Source: Zasmidium citrigriseum (taxonomy: Eukaryota; Ascomycota; Dothideomycetes; Mycosphaerellales; Mycosphaerellaceae). Taken from it: 64,000 bases of DNA. Shown here piece by piece: positions 32,857 through 43,471 of this stretch. The stretch lies in the NCBI GenBank assembly GCA_002786025.1, contig NHNW01000015.1, positions 310,001 to 374,000 of the forward strand. The letters are read 5' to 3'. Within the stretch, counting starts at the first letter, position 1. Each line of letters opens with the position of its first letter. A program made the position numbers and the translations under genes. The notes below the pieces were generated by a model, which was not told where the DNA came from, did not search any database, and was given only the letters and a program-made list of their open reading frames with translations.

Positions 32857-33550
32857 CGTTGCGAGTGGAAGAGCGAGCAAGGTGAACAGTCAAAGATAGC
32901 CAGAGGATGAAGTCGGCTGGCGGAGAGGCGTTATATCAACCGCCGTTCATACACTCCGCGTCCTGGAGAGAGGCCATAGTCCGGGGAAGGCAGGTAGTCG
33001 AGCAACCTTTCCAATTCCAGAAGCAGAAGACCTTCACGCGTGTTCCCCACAAAGACTCCATGTGAAGGGTCCAAAGGGATGTCGTGGCAAGCTTCCACAC
33101 TTGTCGAAAGAAGTCTTTTCGAAGGCGGCGGTGGCAATGCGGTGGTCGGAAGGGTTGACGTCGAAGAAAAGTTGCGAGCAGAAGGCAAGACCTGCCCGCG
33201 GAAGCCGAAAGGGTTGTGTTCCCCGAGAGTGGAGTTCCTGCGCGTCATGTGGTCGTGCCGCCAATTGTAGATATGTTCTCCGATCGCCTTCGTTCGAGGA
33301 ACATTGCCAGCTTCAATCAACTGAATATCATCAGTTCCTCGCAGTTGTGGTAGACACCTACAATCCTATCAGCGATTCCCCAAACTCCACGCTCACGGAA
33401 AACAACTCCCGCTCTCTGATCTCCAGAAAAGAGGGCCCAGGACAATCAACGCCATATCCATATGCCGCGCAAAAGCGACGGGGTATCTCTTGTATCCCTA
33501 GGTATCCCCCAAACCCATTCCATCCCAATCCTATGCCCATTCGCCTTCCA
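32857..33550. other. Intergenic: reductase promoter
   Basis: 694 bp between the OCRL-type phosphatase stop and the reductase start. No gene or repeat is supported; several short frames overlap on both strands. Confidence 0.5.
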
Positions 33551-36500
33551 TCAATCCCTCCTCAAAAACACCTCCACAACAGCCTCCTTCCTCTTTCCCG
33601 CGGCAGCCTTAGCCTTATCCCCAGCATCCGGACTCCTAATCATAGCCTCTCCAAAGACCTTCGCCCAAGACTTAATAGTCCTCTCCTTCCTCCCAACAGA
33701 ATCCAACTCCTGTAATGTAGTGGTATTCCCCTTCCCAGTAACAATCCTCTTCAACGTCCCACCCGCTCGTTTCGTCGGACTTAGGGGTGTTGATGCTGTA
33801 GAGTCCTTGCTGCTGCTTCTGGTATGCCCTGGGATTGTAGATGAGTTTGGGGCGGAGGAGTAGCGTTCCTGAAGCATCCTCTCCAACATACTCATGACCA
33901 GGATAAAACTGACGCTGCTCCAAGTCTCGCCTGCTGTGACCATAGTCTCCTGGATCGTGGAGCGTTGTTCTTCGTTTAAGGGTTTCTTTTTTATCTTCTC
34001 GACTTCGATGAGGTATTTTTCGATTTCGGGCCACATGTTGACGGAGATGATGCCGTCGGGCATGCTGCGAAGGAACAGCAATAGGAGACTGCTTAGGATG
34101 TAGAGTCGTTGGATCCGCGGCATCTCGGCGGGGATGGCAGCTTCCAGAGCCGTGTCTTCGTCCAGTGCATTGCAGGCATCGCTTAAAGCAGTAGCCCAGT
34201 GAGCTGTTGATCGTTCCGTCCAGCATTCTTCATCGAAGGGCCAGCCAGGGTGTTCGTTCCAAGGCGCGGAAGGCGTAGGGGTAGCAGTCTCGTCCGACGA
34301 AGCTCGCGGTGTGGTTGGCGTGACGGGCACAGGAGCATACATCATCTCCCATTCTGCCACAACCCTTGTGCTCAGCTCTTCTACCGCTTCCGTCAGCCGG
34401 AACAACTCGCGCGGTGCTGAGAAACGTACTGGGTTGTCATCGAGATCATCCTCTGGTAGCGAGGAGGAGGACCTGCTGGCACCTGCCTCTGCGCTGCTTC
34501 CACCTTTGGACAGCTCACTCGCGGCAGAGACCGCATTTGCTGCAGCTTTTGCTTTTGCCTTTGGTTTCTGCCCTTGCAACTTCCTGATACCGCCTTCCGG
34601 GATTCGCACAAGCTTGTCAATACTCCGCCCAAGACTGCTCTCAAGCCAATGTGCTCGGACAGGGATGAAGTGGTCTCGACCATTCTCGACTCTTAGCACC
34701 AAAATGTCCTCCAACGACTTCTTGCCATCGTTCAGTTCTTGAACATCTCCCATCCCTGTAATTCGAAGCTCCAATTCAACACTGCAGGACTCGCCGGGTT
34801 CCAGTGTCACGCTTTCGGATGTTTCCTTCTCGGTGGTAAGGTCCTTATCGTTGATCTTGATCGTGAGCCACTTGGGTGCAATGCCAGGCGTCTGTTCGCC
34901 GTCAACAGGTCGTTCGATAAACGAAAAGGTGGCTTCCACTCGACTGGTGTTTGCGACTGTCAAAGAGCGATGCTTGCTCTGTGCCCACCTCACGTCGCCA
35001 AACCAGACACCCTCAAACTTGTCAGTCGGTCGTTCCTCAGATGTTGCCGGCGTTTCGTTGTGGCGGTCGACTACAACAGTCACATTCGGTCGCCCTTCGT
35101 TCTCCGCCTTGTCGAGTTCGCGTGCCACCTCCGCATGAACTTTTGCTTTCAACTCCGGAATCACAGCATCGTACTTCAAAATGAAGCTGGCGTCGAGTGG
35201 TTTATGGTCGCTCGAAAGAACCCTCTGGTGCGCCGTGTAATACTCCAACTCAATCGCATCCTCAAATCCTTCCTTTGTAATCACAACTCCGTCTTCTGCA
35301 TCGTCGTATTCATCATATTCGTTATACTCGTCATTGGCGTCTGCGCCGTCTGTTTCTGGGTCGTAATCGTACAGTATCTCCTCGTCGCTGGCAGCTTGGT
35401 CGGTACCATTAGCTTTCCATTCTGCGTCTTTCTTCCTGGCATCCTCTTCATCGCGAATCATTTTCTCGTAAGCAAGTTTGTCCCGTCTGGTGCGGTACAG
35501 GATGCGATCACACCAGCTCGGTGCGCGCTTCTTCTCACTAGAATCGAAAACGCCCACGCTGCCGGGATCGTATTTGTAGGTGGGCAGGAAAGTGATGGGT
35601 CCTTCTTGCCACCCATCGTGGAAGGCCTTGCGGGCTTTCATTTGCTGGTGAAGTTCGTCGTGAGGGAGAAGAGAGGACAACGTGGTCTGTAGAGAAGTGG
35701 GATCTTCGCTGGCATCGATGTCGTCCGCCAGTGTGCGTGGCTGCCTGCTATCTGTGCTTCTTCGAAGGTCGGTACTGGCGCGGGCTGATGACGGTGCAGA
35801 GCCATCCTGGCTTCTGCGGTGCGCAGAATCGGTAGCTTCTTGCAATTCCTTCTCAACCTTGCGAGCAGACTGCTGGCTGAGGTCGTATTCATTGCGGGTG
35901 TGCAGCATGAGCAGTCTTCGGACGTCGTCACCAGGTATGCCTTCCAGTCGATAGTTCAGATCACCACACCAAAATGCGAAGTCCTCGTCCCCGATCTGCT
36001 CTCCGGTAGTCTGGGCCAGATCCATGGCATCCTGAATAGGTTCGAATCGTGTGCGGCTGATGATCTGCTGGGCGTCCCAATTTCTCCTCTCCAGAGCAGT
36101 CTTGTCTGCGCCTGCTGCCAAATGGCAGTTCACAAAGACAAGTCTCGTGGTCTCTCCAAGAACGATCCTCGCTGTCACAGCACCTTTGTTGCCCATGTAG
36201 CCCATGAGTCCGGTTCCAACGCTGGTAGTGCTGACGGACTTGACATCTTTAGCGACATTTGGAGCGGCGTAGATCAATATGAGCAGACCGATAAGTTGCT
36301 GTTCGGCGACCAACTGGTATCCATCTGGTAAAGCCTCGTTCATCGATTCCTTCCACCTTTTGGCAGCTGATGGGTCTGTGTACGGCCTCAAGGCTTCTGT
36401 TGCTGAACTGACATCCACCACCTCCTGCAGACCCAGCACATACAGCCCAACATCGTCATCTTTAGGCAGACTCCCGCTATCGCCTATGGGTATGGTGGAC

Positions 36501-36874
36501 GTGCTCTTGTCGTATCGGTTCTCTTGCTCGGGCACCTCTTCCCTCTGCCCTGGATCTTTGATGTCCAGCCCAGTGAGCCTCTCAGCCACACCCTTACCTC
36601 CAACGAACCAGCCGCCGACATCTTTCTCCGTGCCTTTGAATGCAGCGACGTTCCAGCTGCCGACTTTGATCCTCACTCTCCGCGGTCTCACGTACTCCCC
36701 TCTCCTCGCGTAGACGACCTGCGACAGGCTCTGATACGTGACCTCCTGCTGCTCATCGTCCTCTTCGTCATCCGGACGGAACTGCGGTCCAGCAGGAAAC
36801 GCACCAGGAACATCCTGCATTAGACTGGAGGAGGTTGACACGCTGGCAGGGCGCGAGGAAGACTTGTCGGGCAT
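33551..36874 (-). CDS. OCRL/INPP5B-type inositol polyphosphate 5-phosphatase
   Basis: Single exon of 1107 aa, ATG at 36874. The IPPc catalytic domain spans about residues 65-570, starting at RIKVGSWNVAAFKG. It contains the metal/substrate motifs FWCGDLNYRLEG (about residue 300), APSWCDRILYRTRR and SSDHKPLDASF (about 555). An acidic insert (about 480-530) separates the last two motifs. An ASH-like beta domain follows (about 620-760), then a helical C-terminal region (about 800-1000) placed like the inactive RhoGAP domain of OCRL. The enzyme removes the 5-phosphate from PI(4,5)P2 and PI(3,4,5)P3 and acts in endosome/Golgi trafficking. The start lies 248 bp from the chosen DCP1 start, head-to-head. 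Confidence 0.9.
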   Translation of the reverse strand: MPDKSSSRPASVSTSSSLMQDVPGAFPAGPQFRPDDEEDDEQQEVTYQSLSQVVYARRGEYVRPRRVRIKVGSWNVAAFKGTEKDVGGWFVGGKGVAERLTGLDIKDPGQREEVPEQENRYDKSTSTIPIGDSGSLPKDDDVGLYVLGLQEVVDVSSATEALRPYTDPSAAKRWKESMNEALPDGYQLVAEQQLIGLLILIYAAPNVAKDVKSVSTTSVGTGLMGYMGNKGAVTARIVLGETTRLVFVNCHLAAGADKTALERRNWDAQQIISRTRFEPIQDAMDLAQTTGEQIGDEDFAFWCGDLNYRLEGIPGDDVRRLLMLHTRNEYDLSQQSARKVEKELQEATDSAHRRSQDGSAPSSARASTDLRRSTDSRQPRTLADDIDASEDPTSLQTTLSSLLPHDELHQQMKARKAFHDGWQEGPITFLPTYKYDPGSVGVFDSSEKKRAPSWCDRILYRTRRDKLAYEKMIRDEEDARKKDAEWKANGTDQAASDEEILYDYDPETDGADANDEYNEYDEYDDAEDGVVITKEGFEDAIELEYYTAHQRVLSSDHKPLDASFILKYDAVIPELKAKVHAEVARELDKAENEGRPNVTVVVDRHNETPATSEERPTDKFEGVWFGDVRWAQSKHRSLTVANTSRVEATFSFIERPVDGEQTPGIAPKWLTIKINDKDLTTEKETSESVTLEPGESCSVELELRITGMGDVQELNDGKKSLEDILVLRVENGRDHFIPVRAHWLESSLGRSIDKLVRIPEGGIRKLQGQKPKAKAKAAANAVSAASELSKGGSSAEAGASRSSSSLPEDDLDDNPVRFSAPRELFRLTEAVEELSTRVVAEWEMMYAPVPVTPTTPRASSDETATPTPSAPWNEHPGWPFDEECWTERSTAHWATALSDACNALDEDTALEAAIPAEMPRIQRLYILSSLLLLFLRSMPDGIISVNMWPEIEKYLIEVEKIKKKPLNEEQRSTIQETMVTAGETWSSVSFILVMSMLERMLQERYSSAPNSSTIPGHTRSSSKDSTASTPLSPTKRAGGTLKRIVTGKGNTTTLQELDSVGRKERTIKSWAKVFGEAMIRSPDAGDKAKAAAGKRKEAVVEVFLRRD

Positions 36875-37121
36875 CGTGAATTCACTTGTCGCGTCACTGC
36901 AGTGAGTAGCCGTCGCGCGTCATCAGAAGCCTGCGCTCTCATTCTAGCAATCTCGCGACTCTTCCAACACCATCATCAGACAAAATTCATCAAATATCGA
37001 TTGTCGCGTGGGCCAGACCATCGTCATCACAAGCCATCAATATCGCCCGCCCCCACAGATCCTCGCAGGATCCGAGACCGAGAGCTTGGGTCGCAGCTCC
37101 GACCTCACGCGCCTGCCCAGC

Positions 37122-37985
37122 ATGACCGTCTTCGTCAAGATCGACTTCAATGCCGACGACAACACCATCAACCCCACCCCCGACGACACTCCCATCCATC
37201 CGCAACGCAAGACCTCCAGAAAAATGCCGAAAAAGAAGTCCAAAGCCGCCCAGACGCAGCCCTTGATCTCCGACTATGAGACCGACACCTACACCCCCGA
37301 CCACAATGCTGCTCCGCCTGTTCGACAGCTTTCCAATGCTGAGCTGAACCATGTGGTGCTGCAGCGATGGTGTCCAGATCTGCAGCAAATCCTCGCCATT
37401 GCACCTTTCGCCGTGCTCTACAACTTCAACTCCGACAATGGGGCGTGGGAGAAGAGCGATATCCAGGGCTCGCTCTTCGTCCTGCAGCTGCAAGATGAAT
37501 ACCATCCACGATACGAAGTCATGATCTTGAACAGAAAGCACCCAGAAAATCTACATATACCCATCGTGAGCAGCGAGAACATCGAAGTCACAGACGAATT
37601 CGTCATTCTACACATCGAAGGAGACGTGAATCAGACAATTGGACTGTGGATGTTTTCGGACCAGGAGACGCTCAGTGAAAACCGGCTGGAGGCTATCGCG
37701 GCGAAGATCATGGAGTGTGCGCTGCAGGCGGAGAGCACCGCGAGTAATGGACATGAGCAGGTTGGGGAGGAGTATGGCACGGATGGTGTGGCTGAGAGCC
37801 AGTACTACGAAGAGCAGACACAGGAGCCTGCGAGGGAGTCGATGCAGGGTCAGTCGATCGATTTGGCTACGCTGTTTGGCAAGCCGGTGCAGCAACAGCA
37901 GCAGCCAGGGCCGCTGCCGCCATCACAACCACATCCACAGCAGAACGTACTGCTGGATCTGTTCAAGAACGCCAACAAGGGATGA
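37122..37985 (+). CDS. DCP1: mRNA decapping protein Dcp1 (EVH1-like)
   Basis: Single exon. From the ATG at 37122 it encodes 287 aa; a second in-frame ATG at 37224 (MPKKKSKAAQTQ) gives 253 aa and may be the true start, since the first 34 residues look like translated leader. The EVH1-like domain is recognisable from LNHVVLQRWCPDLQQIL through VLYNFNSDNGAWEKSDIQG, FVLQL and GLWMFSDQE. Dcp1 binds and activates the decapping enzyme Dcp2 in cytoplasmic P-bodies during 5'-3' mRNA decay. The C-terminal third is Gln/Pro-rich and ends in a short hydrophobic motif (VLLDLFKNAN), likely a binding peptide. Confidence 0.9.
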   Translation: MTVFVKIDFNADDNTINPTPDDTPIHPQRKTSRKMPKKKSKAAQTQPLISDYETDTYTPDHNAAPPVRQLSNAELNHVVLQRWCPDLQQILAIAPFAVLYNFNSDNGAWEKSDIQGSLFVLQLQDEYHPRYEVMILNRKHPENLHIPIVSSENIEVTDEFVILHIEGDVNQTIGLWMFSDQETLSENRLEAIAAKIMECALQAESTASNGHEQVGEEYGTDGVAESQYYEEQTQEPARESMQGQSIDLATLFGKPVQQQQQPGPLPPSQPHPQQNVLLDLFKNANKG

Positions 37986-38224
37986 GGTAATGCAGAGGGC
38001 TTTGCATTGCTATGGTAGCATTGTGAAGACCAGGGCGGTAGGATAGAGGTTTGATGCATGATACCCAAATTCAATGACATTTCACTGACGATGCATCCCA
38101 TCCTACATGTACTTCGCACCGCTGCACAGCTTCCCGGTTCCGTGTTTGCCCTTGACAGGAGTCTCAACAAGACCGAACTGACCTTCCCACCCTCCGACCG
38201 TCACGAATCACCAAATTCTTTGAG

Positions 38225-38784
38225 CTAAGCAATCCCAAGGCAGAGCTTGCAGTCCGTGGCCTGAAACGCACAATCAGCGGATGGGCCCCCTGGCACCAAA
38301 GAGAGAGAGAGCAAATGTTGCCACTTACGAGGTTGGACCCTAATGCCGTAGCTGCAGCGGCACAGCCAGCGTCGTCTTTGATATCTATGCCACCGCAGTT
38401 AGTATTGCCCACCCTCGCAATTCCAAAGCTGCATACCTTTGCCCCGCGAAATAGCGGCCCAGAAACAAGCATTCAGAGTACCGGCCGTGGTGCCCACGCA
38501 ACCTTCTTTTTCAGCAACACCACCAATAAAGAAGATGAAAACTTACGAAGCGCGCGCGCGAAGCCACAGTGCAAGAAGGGCACATCAGTCCGCTTGGAAA
38601 GACCGTTTGTGTCGTGCTCGTCGGCTGGACCGGAGATCTCGATTTCACCGGATTTGATCAGGTCTCCGAGGACGTTTAGGGCTTCGTTGGCATCGAGGTT
38701 GATGGAGACGTCGCGGCTCTCGAGGGGCGTGGAGACCGCTGCGGCCAGGGCCAGGGGGAGGAGGGCGAGGGTGAGGAACTTCAT
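38225..38784 (-). CDS. Secreted six-cysteine peptide precursor, tandem copy A
   Basis: Exons 38547-38784, 38437-38502, 38329-38384 and 38225-38260, giving 131 aa. The signal peptide is MKFLTLALLPLALAAAVSTP. An acidic propeptide ends with the dibasic LSKR, the expected Kex2 cut, releasing a mature peptide that starts TDVPFLHCGFARAL. Its six cysteines follow C-x7-C-x10-C-x16-C-x14-C-x2-C, identical in all four copies, so three disulfides are likely. The last exon holds only ATDCKLCLGIA and the stop, so a single-frame view misses half the protein. The first intron of copies B-D is absent here: the ATG exon runs through the propeptide. Expression probably depends on a TATAAG box on the minus strand at 38878-38883. 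No family is recognised; a secreted effector-like or antimicrobial role is a guess. Confidence 0.85.
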
Positions 38785-40329
38785 GGTGGATTGGGGTTGA
38801 AGATTGAGGATTTGGTGGGTTGTTGCTGTTGCTGTTGCTGTTGCTGATGATATCGTCTCAGGGGAATTTTCACCGTACTTATACACGAGCTGCCATACTA
38901 TCCGGCGTGCTGCATCTGAAGCCCTCAGTGTCGCGACGTACGCTGCTTCCCCCAAGACCGTACGCTATGGAGTTCGCCGCCTTCGACGATGGACTACTTC
39001 CAGCACAAGCACCACAAGCATGTCTCACTCAGCGACGCGATGAGCACGCCGACGTCGTGGCCGTGCTGCCTGCATCTGAGACCCCGAGGAGGTCGTTCTC
39101 GAGCCACGCCCCCCTGACGATGGACTAGCCGAACAAGAATCACAAGCTTCGTTGTCTTGCCTCGCGTCGAGAGCGAGACACCATCTGGCGGACCCTCGCA
39201 CTCTTGACAAACCCGTAAGTCCGCCTGTGGGGAGATGGACCGTGTGAGGCCATCGCCCGTCCAGATGTACCCATTGCTCACTCGCATACCGAATGGCCTT
39301 TCAGGATGGTGCGATGCATGTGGACACACTTTGACTCCCTCCCAAACCATGCCTAGAGGTGTGAGCCCCAGCAAATCAACCTTTTCACTGTCATCCAGGA
39401 ACACCCAATGGCCTTTAATCAACCCGCAAGTGCATCATGAGAGCGGACAAGGCTGTCCGCGCCTGTCCTCCGCGCCCGCATCCGCGTTGGTCAATGCACC
39501 GGACAGACCACCGCTGAGTCAGGAGATCAGTTGATGACTTTACCTACGTACCCCAGAGCATCGTATACCGTACGGCCAAGTCCCCTTTAGCTCGTCGATC
39601 CAAGACATGTGTGGGGAGTGCTTAGCGGTGCTTGGGGCTCGAGGTTCGGGGAATTGAAGCGTTCGTATCTGCCATGGAGGGTGAAAACACCGGAGCTTGA
39701 ACGAGAATGGAAAGAGGAATTGGTCTCTTTCTGGACGACTTAGTTGTCAATTGTGGGGTTCTTGGGACTTGCAGGCTACCGCGCTTTCCCTTTGCAAGAG
39801 ACGCGCACAACGTCCCTCGCCATGCATTCGTCATTGAGCTGACGAATACCTTTGCTCTAGAGATTCTAGGGATCGTATTTCTCGCAAAAGGGGTCTTGTA
39901 GCCAGAAGTTCGGCCCGGCTGGTAAGTTCAGTTGTCGGTCGGCCCGATGTGGACGTTCGTTTGGCTTTGGGCGTACCCATGTCCAACACGTGGGTAGGTT
40001 GGCATATGGCGAGTTTCTGCGTCGACTAAGAAAAAACGAGCTTCTGGCTTCGCTGCCTCGGGATCACAGCGAACGCAACGACGAGCCTCTCGGCACAGGC
40101 TACGATCGAGGATGGCAGGTAAAGAATCTCTGGAGTCGCTGGTCAAATGCTTCGCACCAGCACTCGAGGAGGTAAGGAGACGATGGTGACACTCTGCAAA
40201 GATTCCCTGGAACGAATTTCGAATTGGCTACTGGTCCTTGTGGTACCGAACTGACTTCGCGGACCACCCGTCTCCTCGAGCGAATGGATCAAGGAGACGA
40301 CTCCATCCACCCTCAACAATCCCGCTCCC
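38785..40329. other. Intergenic: upstream region of copy A
   Basis: 1.5 kb containing the copy A promoter (TATA box at 38878-38883, a TTGCTG microsatellite at about 38825-38848) and, at about 39600-39650, a version of the GCTTAGCG...GCTTGG element seen upstream of each copy. No gene is supported. Confidence 0.5.
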
Positions 40330-40980
40330 CTAAGACGTTGACATCCCAAGACACAGCTTGCAATCCGTCGACTAAATTCTCGTCATTAGCATCAAACCCA
40401 CAAAACGGGACAGACAACATCGGAAAAAGACCCACCAGACCAGCTCGCAGAGCAACAGCCGACGCCGCGCAAGTGGCATCCCATTGTTTATCTTTTTGTT
40501 TCCCATCCGAGTCAGCAAACCCCGTCCCTCGAAGCGGAGCAATTTCATACGTACCTTTGCCCTCGGAAATGACGGCCCATAGACAGGAGTTCAGCGTACC
40601 AGCCGTGGTGCCCACGCAGCCTGATGTCTATGTTAGCCGCATCGCAGGCAGAGAGAAAGAGGAAAAGACTCACGAAGAGCACGCGCGTAGCCGCAGTGCA
40701 GGAACGGGACGTCGGCGCGCTTGTTATAGGAGAGGGAGCGTTTGTCGTGCTCGTCTGCGGGACCGGAGATGGAAATTTCGCCTGTAGCATGCCCGAATCA
40801 GCGAGAACTTTATTGGATGGACCAATTGGCATGGTGATGGTGTGTACCAGTCTTGATCAGGTCCCCGACGACTTGGAGAGCATGGTCGGCGTCGAACGTC
40901 ACGGAGTCATCTCTTGAGTCGAGCCCTGTGGCGGCCATGGCCATTGGGAGGAAGGTGGTGAGGAGGGCGAGGAACTTCAT
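40330..40980 (-). CDS. Secreted six-cysteine peptide precursor, tandem copy B
   Basis: Exons 40848-40980, 40674-40781, 40555-40620, 40436-40491 and 40330-40371, giving 134 aa. The signal peptide MKFLALLTTFLPMAMAA is followed by a propeptide with two dibasic sites (DKRS and YNKR), the second directly before the mature start ADVPFLHCGYARAL. Cysteine spacing is C-x7-C-x10-C-x16-C-x14-C-x2-C. This is the most diverged copy: NSCLWAVIS replaces NACFWAAIS, the fourth-cysteine region is DKQWDATCAASAVAL, and the C-terminus is extended by two residues (CLGMSTS). All introns are phase-compatible with those of copies A, C and D. The TATA box is at 41078-41083, about 100 bp upstream. Confidence 0.85.
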
Positions 40981-42124
40981 CGTTGCGGGGAGAGAAGGGG
41001 TGGTATACAAGAGTCGAGTCTTCAAGGGATTGCGGAAGGTTGCTAATGATTCTTCTCCAGAGTGATCCGGCATGGGATTTTATACACAACACATCGGCGC
41101 CTTTTCGATTGTGTTATCGTGGGCCACCGCATTCGCCGTACAGACTCGCCGAATGCTCCTATCGAACAACCATGCTGGCACCCTTACGGAATCGCAGACA
41201 TAATCGCTTTTGACACGGAATGCACAAACGCATGGCTTATCTCTCGCTCTCTGGCTACGATGGCAAGACCGGTGCTGGCGGTGATGCGCAAGCTTGGCCC
41301 TATTCGGCCATATGCTCGCTGTCCTCGAGATAGGAAGTCTGGCGGTAGCCGCAATCCATGCGCTCTGGTGTGGGAGATGTCTTGGATATACGAGGGACAG
41401 CGATGGATGTCAGGCTGTCCGTGGGTCAAAAGACCATCGAATAGTCCGCACGCGAGGGATCAGGAAAAGGACGACAGAACGATTCGCAAATGGACGTTCA
41501 GATAAGCCTTTCTTTCCAAGATACCGTGCGAGACCGAATGCTTAGCGTTCTTGGTTCGTTGCCAGTGCTTTGATAACATTGGTGTCGTTCGGAGACGTTT
41601 GCACTGTCAATTCACCGGAGTTGTATGTGCTGGGGGGTATGGTAGGGCTGGCGTGGTCGGAATGCTCGGAAGCGTTGTTCCTACTACAGGCTAAAAACTC
41701 CGGGGCCTTCTCTGGAATTCATAATCGCACGGCCAGGACAATCAGTCCCTCACAAGATGGGATCGGGAAGGGAGAAGAACAGGACATACGCAGCGCGCGC
41801 TTGCAGACAGGTCGGAAGGTTCAGTACATTGTCGTTCAGTCCAAGGAAGACGTTCAACCATCTTCTGGTTTTGTACGCACGAACGTTTGACACGGGGCTA
41901 AGTTAGCGTGCAATGGCTGCTTGACCTTGTTTGCTAATCCGATCTTGTAAGGAATATGCGACGGGAAGAACAACGACAATGGCACTGCATAACTTCTTCG
42001 CAAACGACTCGGGCGTCGGTCTATGACCTAGATGGCAGGTCACTGGATCTATTCGCCTCAATCTTACGCAAGCAGAGACAGCATCCAAATGCCAACTCAC
42101 TCCACATCTCCACCGTCCACTGCT
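40981..42124. other. Intergenic: upstream region of copy B
   Basis: 1.1 kb. It contains the B promoter and, at 41491-41560, a segment repeated upstream of copy C (TGGACGTTCAGATAAGC, then TTCCAAGA, then ATGCTTAGC). No further paralogue is intact here. Confidence 0.5.
41491..41560. repeat. Duplicated upstream segment (copy B unit)
   Basis: Shares TGGACGTTCAGATAAGC exactly with 43179-43195, followed in both by a TTCCAAGA block and ATGCTTAGC. Shorter, diverged versions lie at about 39600-39650 (copy A unit) and 44695-44765 (copy D unit). It marks the far boundary of the tandemly duplicated unit. Confidence 0.6.
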
Positions 42125-42696
42125 CTAAGAAATTCCAAGACAGTCCTTGCAGTCGGTTCCCTGGCATCTCCCCATCAGCAGAGCAAAAGTTACTTCAGGC
42201 GCTTGGAAACTTACAAGACCAGCAGCTAAGGCAGTGGCAGCAGCCGCACACCCTGTATCGTTTTGGATGTCTTTGCCCTCGGTGATAGCAGCCCACAAGC
42301 AGGCGTTCAGGGTACCAGCCGTGGTACCAACACAGCCTCCCTTAACGTTAGCGAAATCTTTGTCGAGTTGAACCCAGAGGGAAGAATTACGAAGAGCACG
42401 AGCGTATCCGCAGTTCAAGAAGGGGACGTCGGAGCGCTTTGAGGTTGTGGACCGTTTGTCCTCTGGACCGGAGATGGAGATTTCGCCTGTGGTCAACGTC
42501 AGTCTGCAGGTTTTGAAGGCAAGAGCTTTGTTGTTGGCGTACCGGTCTTGATGAGGTCTTCGACGACCTTTAACGCCGGGTTGGCATCTACGGCGAGGGA
42601 GACATCTCGAACTTCGAGGCTGGATCCTGGCGTCGAAACCGCTGCGGCCAGAGCCATTGGAATGATGGCCGTAAGGAGGGCGAGGAGGAACTTCAT
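42125..42696 (-). CDS. Secreted six-cysteine peptide precursor, tandem copy C
   Basis: Exons 42543-42696, 42391-42486, 42215-42336 and 42125-42160, giving 135 aa. The signal peptide is MKFLLALLTAIIPMALAAAV. The propeptide has two dibasic sites (DKRS, TSKR), with the mature start SDVPFLNCGYARAL. The six cysteines keep the spacing of the other copies. The 122-bp third exon equals the sum of two separate exons (66 + 56 bp) in copies A, B and D, so one intron is missing here. The last exon encodes GTDCKDCLGIS. The TATA box is at 42811-42816, 115 bp upstream. The protein appears intact, with every splice in phase. Confidence 0.87.
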
Positions 42697-43471
42697 CGTG
42701 ACAAGAAAGAGGTGGTGCCTGCGCTTAGTTGCGATGTGGTGGTCTTGAAGTGAGAGTGCCCGAGTTGGAGATACTGCTGATGATCATTTTTCAGAGAGAT
42801 CTGGCGTGGTACTTATACACACCTCGGCCCCCAGGCGTTCCTATCATGGACCACTGGATCCGAACATCATTGCCTCCAATCCTCCGTACGCCTCGCTAGG
42901 CGCCCTCATCGAACAGTCAACTCAAGCCGGGGAACGTCTCACACTTCGCTTGCTCCATTACTCCGCAATAGCGACGCCGGTGCCAGTCGTGATCCACAGG
43001 CTTTGCCATTTTCAACTGTAGCCTTGTTGCTTCTGAGGTGGCTTCGGCGTATGGCCGCATCCCACGGGATCCGTTAAGGTGGATGTGCCGAAGAGACGGG
43101 AGAAAACATGGAGAATTGAAAGGGTTGGAGTATCATTGCAATTCCGCATGTAAAGTACTAAGGAGGTCGGGGAGCAAGTGGACGTTCAGATAAGCTCATC
43201 GTTCCAAGACCTACGTAGAAATGCTTAGCATGCTTCGTGGCTTGGATACTTCAACGTCTATTGTTTTGCATTGTCGGTAACTTATAATTTGAGATGGTTT
43301 CCAAGCATCTTCCTCCGAAAGACTAGATACTCAAATATGCTTCTCTTCAACTTGAAATCACAGCGTTGTAGCAACCATATGGTTTCATCCGCCCAAGTCC
43401 TCTTAGAACATCCAGCCCAAACACATTACAGGGACCCGCGCTCGTGCGCTGCACACATTCAACGACTTCAT
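42697..43471. other. Intergenic: upstream region of copy C
   Basis: 0.8 kb containing the C promoter and the repeat at 43179-43235. No gene is seen. Confidence 0.5.
43179..43235. repeat. Duplicated upstream segment (copy C unit)
   Basis: Counterpart of 41491-41560: identical 17-bp start, then GTTCCAAGACC and ATGCTTAGCATGCTT. It supports a tandem duplication that included the promoter and more than 400 bp of upstream sequence. Confidence 0.6.

Noticed and set aside
41760..41830. Possible relic of a fifth peptide paralogue (ACATACGCAGCGCGCGC resembles the exon 2 donor region)
   Set aside because: Only a short GC-rich word matches; no cysteine-coding pattern or further exon is present.
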